The notes under the pieces: generated by a model
Database searches by the model: none
Told to the model about the DNA's origin: nothing
What the model saw: the letters and a program-made list of their open reading frames with translations, nothing else
In this document: piece after piece, positions 26,678 to 36,071 of the stretch
Numbering within the stretch: position 1 is the first letter of the stretch
How the letters are laid out: each line of letters starts with the position of its first letter
Assembly: GCA_012841375.1 (NCBI GenBank)
Contig: DUUV01000078.1
Span: 1-54,882, forward strand
Direction of reading: 5' to 3'
From: Candidatus Fermentithermobacillaceae bacterium
Lineage (GTDB): Bacteria > Bacillota > Sulfobacillia > Fermentithermobacillales > Fermentithermobacillaceae
Length of the DNA stretch: 54,882 nt
Program-made: the position numbers and the translations under genes

Positions 26678-28768
26678 CTACCCTTTCAGGTATTTCTCAA
26701 ACCACCTGACGATGTGGTCCAGCCTTTCCACCCTGTTACAGGGTTTGCCCGAGCGGGATAGTTCGTGGTTCTCTCCTCTGAACTTGACGAACTCCACAGT
26801 CTTCCCCAGCCTCTTGAGGGCCACGTACCACTGTTCGGCCTGTTCCAGCGGGCAGCGGTAATCCTGCTCCGAATGGATGATGAGGAGCGGGGTGGTGACA
26901 TTGGGAGCGTACCTTATGGGCGACCGCTCCATGATGAAGTCTTCGCTGTCCCAGAGGTCTCTGCCGCCGAAGCCCCTCTTGTTGCCGAACCAGCCGATAT
27001 CAGATACCCCGTATTTTGTGTACATGTTGGAGATGCTGCGGAGAGTCACCGCCGCGGCGAACTCGTCGGTGTGACCGACTATCCAGTTGGTCATGTATCC
27101 GCCGTAGCTGCCTCCAATGACGCCCATCTTCCCGCTGTCAACCCAAGGCACTTTGTCGGCGTAGTGTTTGAGGGACATGATGTCCTGGTAATCCATCCCG
27201 CCCCAGTCCCCTATGACGCCGTCGGCGAACTTCTTTCCGTAGCCCGAGCTCCCCCGCGGGTTGCAGTAGAAGACGCCGAACCCCCTGGAACACAGGAGCT
27301 GGAACTCATGGAAGAAGGCCTCGCCGTAGGCCGAATGGGGCCCGCCGTGGATCTGGATGATGGCGGGGTACTTGTTGCCCTCCTCGAAGCCTGCCGGCTT
27401 CATCATCCACCCGTCCAGCTCGAGGCCGTCGGTTGAACGGAAGGTGAAGGGTTCGGGGGTTACGAGGTAGAGGCCTGACAAGACATCCTCGTTGACCGCC
27501 GTCACCTGCTGCAGGGGGCAAGACTCCGAGATCGGGCCGCAGATATCGCCGGGCATCTCGATTGCGTAGATGTCGCCCGGGTTCACCGGCGAGTTGCAGT
27601 TGATCCCAAAGAGAAGTTTCCCGTCTTCGAGGGCCCGCATGACAAATGAGTTGGTGACCGGCGGGAACTTGCCGCAGTAGTTGATGTTACCGGGAACCGC
27701 CCCGGCCACCAGCTCAACATGGGGCTTATCCAAGGAAGTCTTGTAGATCCCTGAAGTGCGCTTGTCGGTCAGTGTGAAGTACAGGGCGCGGCTGTCGCTG
27801 GACCAGTAGGGGCCCGAGCGACCCGCGTCGGACCTGCAATCGGACCCAAGCCCCGAACCTATGCTCCGGTCGATGTCCCAAAGGTGCTTGACTTCACCGC
27901 CTCCCGAGGGGATCACCATGACCTCCGTGATCGCTGTGCTCACCTCACCCTTCTGGTGACCCACTATCGCGATCCATTTGCCATCGGGCGAGTAGACAGG
28001 GGAATGGATGGGGCCCTTTCCGAAGGTATACCTTTTCGCCTCCCCGCCGTCTGACGGGATCACCCACAGGTCAGGCACCATCCTGAGCTCCCTGTCGGGT
28101 TCTCTTGAGGATATGAAAGCTATCATTTTCCCATCGGGAGAGAAGGCGGGGCTCATGTCGTGGAAGTCGCCTGAAGTCACCTGACGGACTACGCCGGTGG
28201 CGATCTCCACGGTGTAAATATGGACGGGGCGCGGATCGACGGTTCCGGGAACGCCGTTTGCTTTGTAACGGAGGTGGGTTATGACGGTGACATCCTTCGA
28301 GGTGTCTATGTCACCGGGTTTTGTCTCTTTCTTGGGCTTGGGTTCCCGCGAACAGAAGGCGATGCGCTTTCCGTCAGGCGACCAGGCGAACTGGGAAAGG
28401 CCGTCCTCCAGGTTCGTGAGCTGTCGTGCCTCGCCTCCCTCTTTCATGTCGAGAAGCCAGAGCTGGGTCTTGCCCGAGCGGTTGGAGGTGAAGGCTAGGA
28501 GCGAACCATCAGGCGAAAACCTGGGTGAGCGGTCCATGGCTCCGTCTCCGTCCGGTCTCTTCCCATAGGTGAGCCGGGTTGGAGTCCCGAACACGCCGGC
28601 CTTGTCTCTCCTTGAAATGTAGATGGCCGATTCATAGTGATTCTTCTTCGCGTTAATCCAAGTCTCGACCCAGACGAGCTCTCTTCCGGAAGGAGACAGC
28701 TCCGGATCACCTGTGAACCGTAGGGACCAGAGGTCACGGGATGTGACCGGGCGCTTGTGCTTTTTCAA
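26678..28768 (-). CDS. S9 family peptidase (acylaminoacyl-peptidase/prolyl oligopeptidase type)
   Basis: Serine peptidase of 696 residues with an N-terminal beta-propeller built from WD40/TolB-like repeats (SPDGSLLAFTSNRSG, SPDGKRIAFCSRE, SPDGKMIAFISSRE, SPDGKWIAIVGHQ) and a C-terminal alpha/beta hydrolase. The triad is Ser554 in GGSYGGYMTNW, Asp in HSEQDYRCP and His in GENHELSRSGKP. Such enzymes trim short or N-acylated peptides in the cytoplasm, and no signal peptide is visible. The TTG start follows GGGAGGGTGAGG. The gene is a single transcription unit, convergent with the riboswitch operon and divergent from guaA. Confidence 0.95.
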   Translation of the reverse strand: MKKHKRPVTSRDLWSLRFTGDPELSPSGRELVWVETWINAKKNHYESAIYISRRDKAGVFGTPTRLTYGKRPDGDGAMDRSPRFSPDGSLLAFTSNRSGKTQLWLLDMKEGGEARQLTNLEDGLSQFAWSPDGKRIAFCSREPKPKKETKPGDIDTSKDVTVITHLRYKANGVPGTVDPRPVHIYTVEIATGVVRQVTSGDFHDMSPAFSPDGKMIAFISSREPDRELRMVPDLWVIPSDGGEAKRYTFGKGPIHSPVYSPDGKWIAIVGHQKGEVSTAITEVMVIPSGGGEVKHLWDIDRSIGSGLGSDCRSDAGRSGPYWSSDSRALYFTLTDKRTSGIYKTSLDKPHVELVAGAVPGNINYCGKFPPVTNSFVMRALEDGKLLFGINCNSPVNPGDIYAIEMPGDICGPISESCPLQQVTAVNEDVLSGLYLVTPEPFTFRSTDGLELDGWMMKPAGFEEGNKYPAIIQIHGGPHSAYGEAFFHEFQLLCSRGFGVFYCNPRGSSGYGKKFADGVIGDWGGMDYQDIMSLKHYADKVPWVDSGKMGVIGGSYGGYMTNWIVGHTDEFAAAVTLRSISNMYTKYGVSDIGWFGNKRGFGGRDLWDSEDFIMERSPIRYAPNVTTPLLIIHSEQDYRCPLEQAEQWYVALKRLGKTVEFVKFRGENHELSRSGKPCNRVERLDHIVRWFEKYLKG

Positions 28769-29015
28769 TTCCTCACCCTCCCGCCTCTTGTTTCTTCACA
28801 CGTGTGCCGTCATCCTCCGACGCCGCCGGTCAAGTCCGTCGGACATGAGGATGGATCCAGACAGTCATTGAATGTTTCATGGCCCAGTGATAGAGTTTCC
28901 TTGGAATTGTTGTGCGCCGGGCAAAGTGTCATAAATGTGTACACAATTTAACCCGGTATGGCAGGAAACCATAATGTAGATGCAGGGCACCTTCTATGAA
29001 AGAGAGGTGTGGGAT
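28769..29015. other. Intergenic region between S9 peptidase and guaA
   Basis: No gene found. It contains a perfect ten-base palindrome TGTGTACACA (28936-28945) about 70 bases before guaA. Only a weak promoter-like pair is visible, TTGTTG (28909-28914) with a poor TAAATG (28932-28937). I looked for a guanine/purine riboswitch, which often precedes purine genes in Bacillota, and saw none of its conserved blocks. Confidence 0.4.
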
Positions 29016-30575
29016 TTGAGAAACCAAGTGGTTATCCTCGATTTTGGAGCCCAGTATACCCAACTCATCGCCAGGAGAATCCGAGAGCAAAAGGTCTATT
29101 GCCAGGTGATCTCCGGCGACGCTTCGGTCAGCGAGATAAGATCCGCCGTGGACCCGGCGGGTGCCGATATTCCGGGCGCCGTCATCTTGTCGGGGGGACC
29201 TGACAGCGTCTACGAGGATGGCGCCGTGCTGCCGGACCGGGCGGTCTTTGAGCTCGGATGCCCTGTCTTGGGTATCTCATACGGCATGCAGGCCATGGCA
29301 AAGGTCTTGGGCGGAAGAGTTGTGGCAGCCAGAGGTGCCGGCAGGACCAGGGAGTACGGTCCTGCAGTCCTCCGTGTCGCGTCGAGAGACGGCATATTTG
29401 AGGGCTTTCCGGCGGAGACCCGAGTGTGGATGGGCCACGGCGACATCGTGGACCAAGTGCCCGAAGGTTTCTCCGTCACGGGGTCGACCGGGGACACGCC
29501 TGTGGCGGCAATGGCTGACCTGTCCAGGAGACTGTACGGGGTGGAGTTTCACCCGGAGGTCACTGACACCTCCCTTGGGAAGGAACTGATCGCCAACTTC
29601 CTGTTCGGGGTCGCGGGACTCGCGCCCGACTGGACCATGGAGCGGTTTGTGGAAAATACCGTGAAAGACATTCGAGAGCGGGTAGGTAACGCTCACGTGG
29701 TAGCAGGTGTCTCAGGAGGGGTGGATTCCACCGTATGCGCAGCGTTGGTGCACAAGGCCATAGGAGACCACCTGCATCCCATCTTGGTCGACCACGGCCT
29801 CATGAGACAGGGCGAAGCCGCTTATGTGGTGGAAGCCATGTCAAGGCTGGGAGTCCGCGTCAAGCTGGTGGATGCCCAAGACCGGTTTCTGGATAGGCTC
29901 TCGGGAGTTTCAGATCCTGAGCGCAAGCGCAAGATCATCGGGGAAGAGTTTATCCGGATCTTCGAGGAAGAAGCCAGGCACCTTGACGGCGTAGAGTACC
30001 TTCTGCAGGGGACCATCTACCCCGACGTCATCGAGTCGGGCTCCAGGACCCGCAAGGTGATAAAGAGCCACCACAATGTGGGAGGCCTTCCCGAGCGTAT
30101 GAACCTGAAGCTCCTGGAACCCGTCCGCGAGCTTTTCAAAGACGAGGTCAGGCTCGCCGGCAAGGAGATGGGGCTCTCGGACGAGTTCCTCGGCAGGCAC
30201 CCCTTCCCGGGGCCCGGCCTTGCGGTTAGGGTCCTGGGCGAGGTCACCCGCGACAGGATCGACGTGGTGAGGAAGGCCCAGGCTGTTCTAGACGAGGAGA
30301 TACGCCGGGCGGGATGGTATGACAGGCTCTGGCAGTGCTTCTGTGTGCTCCCCAATGTGCGCACGGTCGGCATGACGGGAGACCAACGCACATACGGCCA
30401 CGTGATCGCCATCCGGGCGGTACACTCGGAAGACGCCATGACGGCAGAGTGGGCCAGGCTGCCCTGTGACGTCCTGGAAAGGGTGTCGGCCCGCATAACA
30501 AGCGAGGTCAGCGACGTTAACCGGGTGGTCCTGGACATTACTTCCAAGCCCCCGTCAACAATTGAGTGGGAGTAA
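29016..30575 (+). CDS. guaA: GMP synthase with Ser in place of the glutaminase Cys
   Basis: Converts XMP to GMP with ATP and an amino group from glutamine or ammonia. The N-terminal class I amidotransferase domain, the PP-loop ATP pyrophosphatase domain (GVSGGVDSTVCAALV) and the C-terminal dimerisation domain (ending STIEWE) are complete. The nucleophile elbow reads LGISYGMQ instead of LGICYGMQ: the codon at 29277-29279 is TCA, Ser88. The later His and Glu of the triad (GVEFHPEVTDT) remain. The TTG start has GAGGTG upstream; the frame is open to 28980. First gene of a long purine-gene run. Hydrolysis of glutamine should be abolished or very poor, so the enzyme may rely on free ammonia. Confidence 0.93.
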   Translation: MRNQVVILDFGAQYTQLIARRIREQKVYCQVISGDASVSEIRSAVDPAGADIPGAVILSGGPDSVYEDGAVLPDRAVFELGCPVLGISYGMQAMAKVLGGRVVAARGAGRTREYGPAVLRVASRDGIFEGFPAETRVWMGHGDIVDQVPEGFSVTGSTGDTPVAAMADLSRRLYGVEFHPEVTDTSLGKELIANFLFGVAGLAPDWTMERFVENTVKDIRERVGNAHVVAGVSGGVDSTVCAALVHKAIGDHLHPILVDHGLMRQGEAAYVVEAMSRLGVRVKLVDAQDRFLDRLSGVSDPERKRKIIGEEFIRIFEEEARHLDGVEYLLQGTIYPDVIESGSRTRKVIKSHHNVGGLPERMNLKLLEPVRELFKDEVRLAGKEMGLSDEFLGRHPFPGPGLAVRVLGEVTRDRIDVVRKAQAVLDEEIRRAGWYDRLWQCFCVLPNVRTVGMTGDQRTYGHVIAIRAVHSEDAMTAEWARLPCDVLERVSARITSEVSDVNRVVLDITSKPPSTIEWE

Positions 30576-30620
30576 TCGCCTGTAAGCCATCAGTATGAGA
30601 CAGGAGAGGGGGAGGCGGTC

Positions 30621-31919
30621 TTGATACTCCGTTACACCCGGGCACCTATGGAGAAGATCTGGAGCCGGGAGAACAAGTACGGTCGCTGGCTGGAAGTCGA
30701 GATCCTGGCGCTCGAAGCTTGGGAGACCTTGGGCGCGATTCCCAAGGGGACGGCCGCGGCGGTAAGGGCCAAAGCCAAGGTGGACCCGTCGAGGATTGAC
30801 GAGATTGAAGCCCAGGTGAGGCACGATGTCATCGCTTTCGTAAGCCAGGTGGCGGAGACGGTGGGCGAAGAGGGGAAGTACATCCATTACGGCCTGACTT
30901 CGTATGACGTGGTGGACACTGCCCTGTCGTCGCTCTTGCGAGAGGCCCTCAAGACGATCCTCGGAGGGATAGACGAGATGCTCCGGGTCCTCGCCCAGTT
31001 GGCGCTCGGGTACAAGGACACTCCCTGCGTCGGGCGCACCCACGGAGTGCACGCAGAACCGGTGACATTTGGGCTCGTGGTCGCTCTCTGGTATGAAGAG
31101 ATGAAAAGGAACCGGGAGCGGGTCCAGAACGCCATGGCAGACATATCGGTGGGTAAGCTGTCCGGCGCGGTCGGCACCTACGCTCACGTCGACCCGTTCG
31201 TCGAAAGGTATGTGTGCAAGAGGCTGGACCTTTCGCCCGCGGCCATCTCCAACCAGATAGTCCAGAGAGACAGGCACGCTTGGTGCATCTCCACTCTCGC
31301 GGTAGTAGCGGGGACACTGGAGAAGATCGCCTACGACCTCAGGGGATTGGCAAGGACGGAGGTCAGGGAGATCGAGGAACATTTCCGCCCCGGGCAGAAA
31401 GGGTCTTCGGCCATGCCCCACAAGAAGAACCCAGTAGGACTGGAGCAGATCTCCGGCATGGCCAGGCTGATGCGCGGGTATGCCCACGCCGCCCTTGAGA
31501 ACAACCTTCTGTGGCACGAGCGGGACATATCCAACTCGTCGGTGGAACGCATCATCCTCCCCGACGCCACAACCCTCCTGGATTACATGGTGCACAGGAT
31601 GACAGGCATCCTTCGGGACATGAGGGTTTATCCCGAAAGGATGCTAGAAAACCTGAACATGACCGGAGGGCTCATCTTCTCTGAGGAGGTCCTCCTGGCC
31701 CTTGTCCAGTCGGGCATGAAGCGCGAGGACGCCTACGCGGTCGTACAGCGCCACGCCATGGCCGCCTGGGATGGCCCGCCCACTTTCTACGAGCGAGTCA
31801 CCGGCGACGAGGAAATCCTGGAGATGGTAGGACGAGAACGGATTCTCGAGTGTTTCAGCCTATCGCGGGCGCTCAGGTCCGTGGATTTCATCTTCAACCG
31901 GTTGGGCCTTATCATCTGA
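30621..31919 (+). CDS. purB: Adenylosuccinate lyase
   Basis: Fumarase/aspartase-superfamily lyase that acts twice in purine synthesis, releasing fumarate from SAICAR and from adenylosuccinate. The superfamily signature GSSAMPHKKNP is followed by the helix LMRGYAHAALENNLLWHERDIS typical of PurB. Upstream, TSYDVVDTALS and GRTHGVHAEPVTFG give the catalytic His region. Length 432 residues. The TTG start has GGGGAGG upstream. It lies 45 bases after guaA and 75 before purS, in an evident operon. Confidence 0.95.
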   Translation: MILRYTRAPMEKIWSRENKYGRWLEVEILALEAWETLGAIPKGTAAAVRAKAKVDPSRIDEIEAQVRHDVIAFVSQVAETVGEEGKYIHYGLTSYDVVDTALSSLLREALKTILGGIDEMLRVLAQLALGYKDTPCVGRTHGVHAEPVTFGLVVALWYEEMKRNRERVQNAMADISVGKLSGAVGTYAHVDPFVERYVCKRLDLSPAAISNQIVQRDRHAWCISTLAVVAGTLEKIAYDLRGLARTEVREIEEHFRPGQKGSSAMPHKKNPVGLEQISGMARLMRGYAHAALENNLLWHERDISNSSVERIILPDATTLLDYMVHRMTGILRDMRVYPERMLENLNMTGGLIFSEEVLLALVQSGMKREDAYAVVQRHAMAAWDGPPTFYERVTGDEEILEMVGRERILECFSLSRALRSVDFIFNRLGLII

Positions 31920-31994
31920 AACAGCGAAAAGAACAGGGTAGCACGAGGAGTCATGGAGACAAGGAGTCGAGGCGAGAAGAGGGGGTACCGTCAA

Positions 31995-32264
31995 ATGAAG
32001 TTCAGAGGAACAGTCACCATCTGGCTTAAGGAAGGGATTTTCGACCCGCAGGGGGCCGCGGTCAAGGGGTCATTGGAGACAATGGGGTTTCGGGAAGTCG
32101 AAAAGGTAAGGATCGGCAAGAGCATCGTGATAAGTCTAGAGGCCCAGGGTGTGGAAGAGGCCGGGAAAATGCTTGAGGAGATGGCCGGGAAGCTCCTTGC
32201 CAATCCGGTGACGGAAGCCTACCGCATCGATGTGGAAGAGGAGAAGGCTGGTGCTGACCGATGA
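31995..32264 (+). CDS. purS: Phosphoribosylformylglycinamidine synthase subunit PurS
   Basis: Small structural subunit that joins PurQ and PurL in the three-part FGAM synthase of Gram-positives. With ATG 31995 it is 89 residues, in the usual range. It shows the family pattern: [18 protein letters not shown], then [20 protein letters not shown], then [16 protein letters not shown]. The frame is open to 31953, but that would add 14 atypical residues. The TGA stop overlaps the purQ ATG. Confidence 0.93.
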   Translation: MKFRGTVTIWLKEGIFDPQGAAVKGSLETMGFREVEKVRIGKSIVISLEAQGVEEAGKMLEEMAGKLLANPVTEAYRIDVEEEKAGADR

Positions 32265-32971
32265 GATTCGGCGTAGTCGTCTTTCCCGGATCCAACTGTG
32301 ATACCGATGCCTACCACGCGATAAAGGATGTCGCAGGCGTTCAGTGCGAGCATGTATGGCACACGACGACCGACCTTTCAGGTTTTGACGCTATTGTGCT
32401 CCCGGGCGGCTTTTCCTACGGCGACTACCTGCGGTGCGGCGCGCTGGCGAGGTTTTCGCCCGTCATGGAGTCCTTGTACGGATTTGTGGAGAAGGGCAGA
32501 CTTGTGATCGGCATCTGTAACGGGTTCCAGGTCCTCTTGGAGGCAGGGCTCTTGCCGGGCGCCATGCTCGCCAACGATGTCCTTGAGTTCCGGTGCCAGT
32601 GGGTAAACCTGAAAGTGGAGAACAACAAGACACCTTTCACTCTCCTTTACGATCCGGGAGAGGTGATCCGGTTCCCCATAGCCCACGGCGAAGGCAATTA
32701 CTACGCAGAACCGGACGTCCTCGACGAATTGGAGCGCACCGGGCGGGTAGTCCTGAGGTACGTCGACGGCTCCGGCCGTCCTACGCGGGAAGCGAACCCA
32801 AACGGCGCCGCGCGCAACATCGCCGGGATCATCAACGAGAAGGGCAACGTCCTGGGGCTTATGCCCCATCCGGAGCGGTGCGCCGAGTCGATCTTGGGTG
32901 GCGAGGACGGCAGACGAGTCTTCCTCTCCATGATCAAGAGCCTCGAGTCGGGCGCGCTGGCGTCTCGTTGA
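32261..32971 (+). CDS. purQ: Phosphoribosylformylglycinamidine synthase subunit PurQ
   Basis: Glutaminase subunit of FGAM synthase, supplying ammonia to PurL. Class I amidotransferase of 236 residues with the nucleophile Cys intact in [19 protein letters not shown], the N-terminal [15 protein letters not shown], and the His/Glu pair in MPHPERCAE. The ATG overlaps the purS stop by four bases (ATGA). The intact Cys here contrasts with the Ser in GuaA from the same operon. Confidence 0.96.
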   Translation: MRFGVVVFPGSNCDTDAYHAIKDVAGVQCEHVWHTTTDLSGFDAIVLPGGFSYGDYLRCGALARFSPVMESLYGFVEKGRLVIGICNGFQVLLEAGLLPGAMLANDVLEFRCQWVNLKVENNKTPFTLLYDPGEVIRFPIAHGEGNYYAEPDVLDELERTGRVVLRYVDGSGRPTREANPNGAARNIAGIINEKGNVLGLMPHPERCAESILGGEDGRRVFLSMIKSLESGALASR

Positions 32972-32990
32972 AGAAAAGGAGCTGGATGAC

Positions 32991-35252
32991 ATGACAGGTA
33001 TTCCCGAAACGGCGTCCTGGCGCGAGATGGGGCTAAAGGATAAGGAGTATGAGCTGATCAAGGAACGGCTCGGACGCGAGCCAAACTACACAGAACTGGG
33101 TATGTTCGCCGTGCTCTGGTCCGAGCACTGCGCATACAAGCACTCCAAGCATCTGCTGAGAACCCTTCCGACCAAAGGGGCTCGCGTGCTCGTCGGACCC
33201 GGGGAGAACGCCGGAGTTGTTGATATAGGCGATAATCTGGCCTGCGCGTTCAAGATCGAGTCCCACAACCACCCCAGCGCCGTCGAGCCTTACCAGGGGG
33301 CGGCCACCGGCATCGGCGGCATCGTCCGCGACATCCTTGCCATGGGCGCCCGGCCGGTAGTGCTCCTTGACTCACTGCGCTTCGGCCCTCCGGACGACCC
33401 CAGGTCAAGATTCCTGTTCGGAGGCGTGGTCTCGGGCATCGCAGGCTACGGCAACTGTCTGGGGATCCCCACCGTGGGCGGCGAGGTTTTCTTCGCAAGA
33501 CCCTACGCCTTGAATCCTCTAGTGAATGTCTTTTGCGGCGGCATCATGAAACATGAAGACCTGCATAAGGGACAGGCTTACGGAGTGGGAAATGTGGTCA
33601 TGGTTGTCGGTCATTCCACCGGACGCGACGGCATCCACGGCTGCACCTTCGCTTCCGACGTGCTGGATGAGGACAGCGAATCCAAGCGGCCAAACGTTCA
33701 AGTGGGCGACCCGTTCATGGAGAAACTCCTCATAGAGGCCTGTCTGGAGATGATGGCCAGAGGCGCGGTAGTGGGCATCCAGGATATGGGCGCGGCCGGC
33801 ATCACTTCTTCATGCGCCGAGACGGCGGCGCGGGCGGGTACCGGTCTGGTCATAGACGTGGGCAAGGTCCCCATGCGTGAAGAAGGCATGAACGCGTATG
33901 AAGTGATGCTCTCAGAGAGCCAAGAGCGCATGCTGCTCATCGTAAGTCCCCAAAAGGTCCACGAAGTGAAGAGTATCGGCGCGAAGTGGGGGCTCAACGT
34001 AGCCGAAATCGGGCGTGTGACTGACAGCGGAAAGCTGCAAGTCTTCCACGACGGAGTCGAAGAGGCATCGATCCCGGTTTCCCTCTTGGCAATGGGCTCG
34101 CCCGAGTATACACCGGAGGCCCGTGAGCCTGAGTATCTCCGGGAGACCAGGGAGCTCGATTCCGGAAGCGTGAGGGCTCCTGAGTTTCCTGAGATGAAGG
34201 ACATCCTGCTTAAGTTGCTGGGATCTCCCAACATAGCTTCGAAAGAGCCTATCTTCAGGCAATACGATCATATGGTCCGCACCGACACTGTCGAAGGTCC
34301 GGGTCAAGGGGCGGCGGTCGTGAGGGTCAAGGGCACCAAGAAGGGGCTGGTCTTCACCACTGACTGCAACGGGCGCCTTGTGTATCTTAATCCGAAGGGC
34401 GGTGCCGCCTGGGCGGTTACGGAGGCGGCCTTGAACGTGGCCGTCACCGGCGCTAAGCCCTTGGCGATCACCAACTGCTTGAACTTCGGCAGCCCTGAGA
34501 ACCCGGAAATCTACTGGCAACTCAAGGAGGCCGTTCAGGGCATGGCAGAAGCCTGTCAGGCTCTGGACACCCCCGTCACCGGAGGCAACGTAAGCCTCTA
34601 CAACGAGACCGAGGGCGAAGCCGTCTACCCGACTCCTATAGTTGGGATGCTCGGGCTGTGCGAAGATATCGAGAAGCGCATCACCCCCGGCTTCAAACGG
34701 TCAGGCGACGTGGTGGCGGTCTTGGGAAAGGTGTGGGGAGACACAAGGTCTCTATCGGGCAGCGAGTACCTGGAAGTGGTGCACGGAATGGTGGCCGGCG
34801 ACCCGCGGGAGCCCGATCTGAACCTTGCCCGGGGCATCATCGAAGTCTTGACGGAAGGTGCGCGTGACGGGCTGTTCGGCTCGGCCCAAGACCTGTCTGA
34901 GGGCGGGCTTCTGGTCGCGCTGGCCGAATCATGCATCCACGCCGAAGATGGCGCCACGGGGTGCGTCGTTTCACCCAAGGCCTTGGGCTGCGGCGGCAGG
35001 GAAGACGTCCGGGCTGACGCCATGCTCTTCGGCGAGTCCAATACGGCCGTAGTGGTCTCATTCCCTGAGGACGTCGACGAGCAGGTGGCCGCTCTGTGCC
35101 GGCGCCACGGCGTGCCCTTGTCGGTCATAGGGCGTGTTGACGAATCGGTCGTGGCTGTGGAAACATGTGGAGGACAGCGTGTGCTGGAGGTTCCGATAGC
35201 TGAGATTGCAGGAGCTTACGCGCGCGGGCTTGAGACTGCGCTCAAGAGGTGA
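32991..35252 (+). CDS. purL: Phosphoribosylformylglycinamidine synthase subunit PurL (short form)
   Basis: Synthetase subunit converting FGAR to FGAM with ATP and ammonia from PurQ. At 753 residues it is the Gram-positive short form. Diagnostic stretches are [55 protein letters not shown] and [20 protein letters not shown] precedes the ATG, 20 bases after purQ. An ABC transporter gene follows after 27 bases with its own SD and no terminator between them. Confidence 0.97.
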   Translation: MTGIPETASWREMGLKDKEYELIKERLGREPNYTELGMFAVLWSEHCAYKHSKHLLRTLPTKGARVLVGPGENAGVVDIGDNLACAFKIESHNHPSAVEPYQGAATGIGGIVRDILAMGARPVVLLDSLRFGPPDDPRSRFLFGGVVSGIAGYGNCLGIPTVGGEVFFARPYALNPLVNVFCGGIMKHEDLHKGQAYGVGNVVMVVGHSTGRDGIHGCTFASDVLDEDSESKRPNVQVGDPFMEKLLIEACLEMMARGAVVGIQDMGAAGITSSCAETAARAGTGLVIDVGKVPMREEGMNAYEVMLSESQERMLLIVSPQKVHEVKSIGAKWGLNVAEIGRVTDSGKLQVFHDGVEEASIPVSLLAMGSPEYTPEAREPEYLRETRELDSGSVRAPEFPEMKDILLKLLGSPNIASKEPIFRQYDHMVRTDTVEGPGQGAAVVRVKGTKKGLVFTTDCNGRLVYLNPKGGAAWAVTEAALNVAVTGAKPLAITNCLNFGSPENPEIYWQLKEAVQGMAEACQALDTPVTGGNVSLYNETEGEAVYPTPIVGMLGLCEDIEKRITPGFKRSGDVVAVLGKVWGDTRSLSGSEYLEVVHGMVAGDPREPDLNLARGIIEVLTEGARDGLFGSAQDLSEGGLLVALAESCIHAEDGATGCVVSPKALGCGGREDVRADAMLFGESNTAVVVSFPEDVDEQVAALCRRHGVPLSVIGRVDESVVAVETCGGQRVLEVPIAEIAGAYARGLETALKR

Positions 35253-35279
35253 GCGTCCCAACCAGGAAGGAGTTCTGCC

Positions 35280-36044
35280 ATGCTAAAGCTCAGCGGTGTG
35301 TCCAAGTCCTACGGTTCCGGAGTCAAGGCCGTCGACAAACTTGACCTTCACGTCCGCCCGGGAGAGATCTTCGGCTTTCTAGGCCCAAACGGCGCAGGCA
35401 AGACGACTACCATCAAGATGGTAGTCGGCGTCCTCAAGCCCGACGAGGGCCAGATCGAGATAGGCGGGGTGAGTCTTGCCGGTGAGCCCGTCCGGGCCAA
35501 GCTCATGACCGGGTACTTGCCGGATGAGGCGGCTCTCTGGGACAAACTGACCGGAGTGGAGTATCTGAACTTCATGGGTGACGTCTACGGAGTTTCCACC
35601 GAGGAGCGGCGGAATAGGGCGCTCCCTCTCCTTGAGACGTTCGAGATGACAAAGGCCGCGGCGGATCCCATCGGGAGCTACTCGAGAGGTATGCGGCAGA
35701 AGATCGCCCTGATCGGTTCCCTTCTCCACCGGCCGAGGTTTTGGATACTCGATGAGCCGATGATGGGCCTCGATCCCCGTTCATCCTTTCTCTTGAAGGA
35801 ACTCATGCGTGCCCACGTCCGTGAAGGCGGATCGGTCTTCTTCTCCACCCACGTCATGGAAGTAGCCGAAAGGCTTTGCGATAGGCTGGGGATCATCAAC
35901 AAGGGAAAGCTCATCGCCGTAGGGACGACCGATGAAATCCGCAATTTGTTCGCCCAGGAAGGTGACAAGACTCTGGAAGAGATCTTCCTGAAGATCACCG
36001 AGGCGAAACTTCCCGAAGACCAATTGGCCTCACTTGCCAAGTAG
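35280..36044 (+). CDS. ABC transporter ATP-binding protein
   Basis: ATPase subunit of 254 residues with Walker A GPNGAGKTTTIK, signature YSRGMRQKIALIGSLL, Walker B FWILDEPMMGLDP and H-loop STHVMEVAERL. The layout is that of the NatA/CcmA-like export ATPases in which a single ATP-binding protein pairs with a large permease. The partner is the next gene, 27 bases downstream. AGGAAGGAG precedes the ATG. No substrate can be predicted; co-transcription with purine genes may only be read-through. Confidence 0.93.
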   Translation: MLKLSGVSKSYGSGVKAVDKLDLHVRPGEIFGFLGPNGAGKTTTIKMVVGVLKPDEGQIEIGGVSLAGEPVRAKLMTGYLPDEAALWDKLTGVEYLNFMGDVYGVSTEERRNRALPLLETFEMTKAAADPIGSYSRGMRQKIALIGSLLHRPRFWILDEPMMGLDPRSSFLLKELMRAHVREGGSVFFSTHVMEVAERLCDRLGIINKGKLIAVGTTDEIRNLFAQEGDKTLEEIFLKITEAKLPEDQLASLAK

Positions 36045-36071
36045 ACACAGCCGGGATGGAGGGTGAAGCCA

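Noticed and set aside
28769-29015. Purine riboswitch before guaA
   Set aside because: I looked for the conserved aptamer blocks and did not find them.
29277-29279. GuaA Ser88 as a sequencing error
   Set aside because: TCA differs from both Cys codons at two positions and the frame is intact on both sides, so a real substitution is more likely.
30555-31595. 346-residue reverse frame opposite purB
   Set aside because: No family features, and purB on the other strand is certain.
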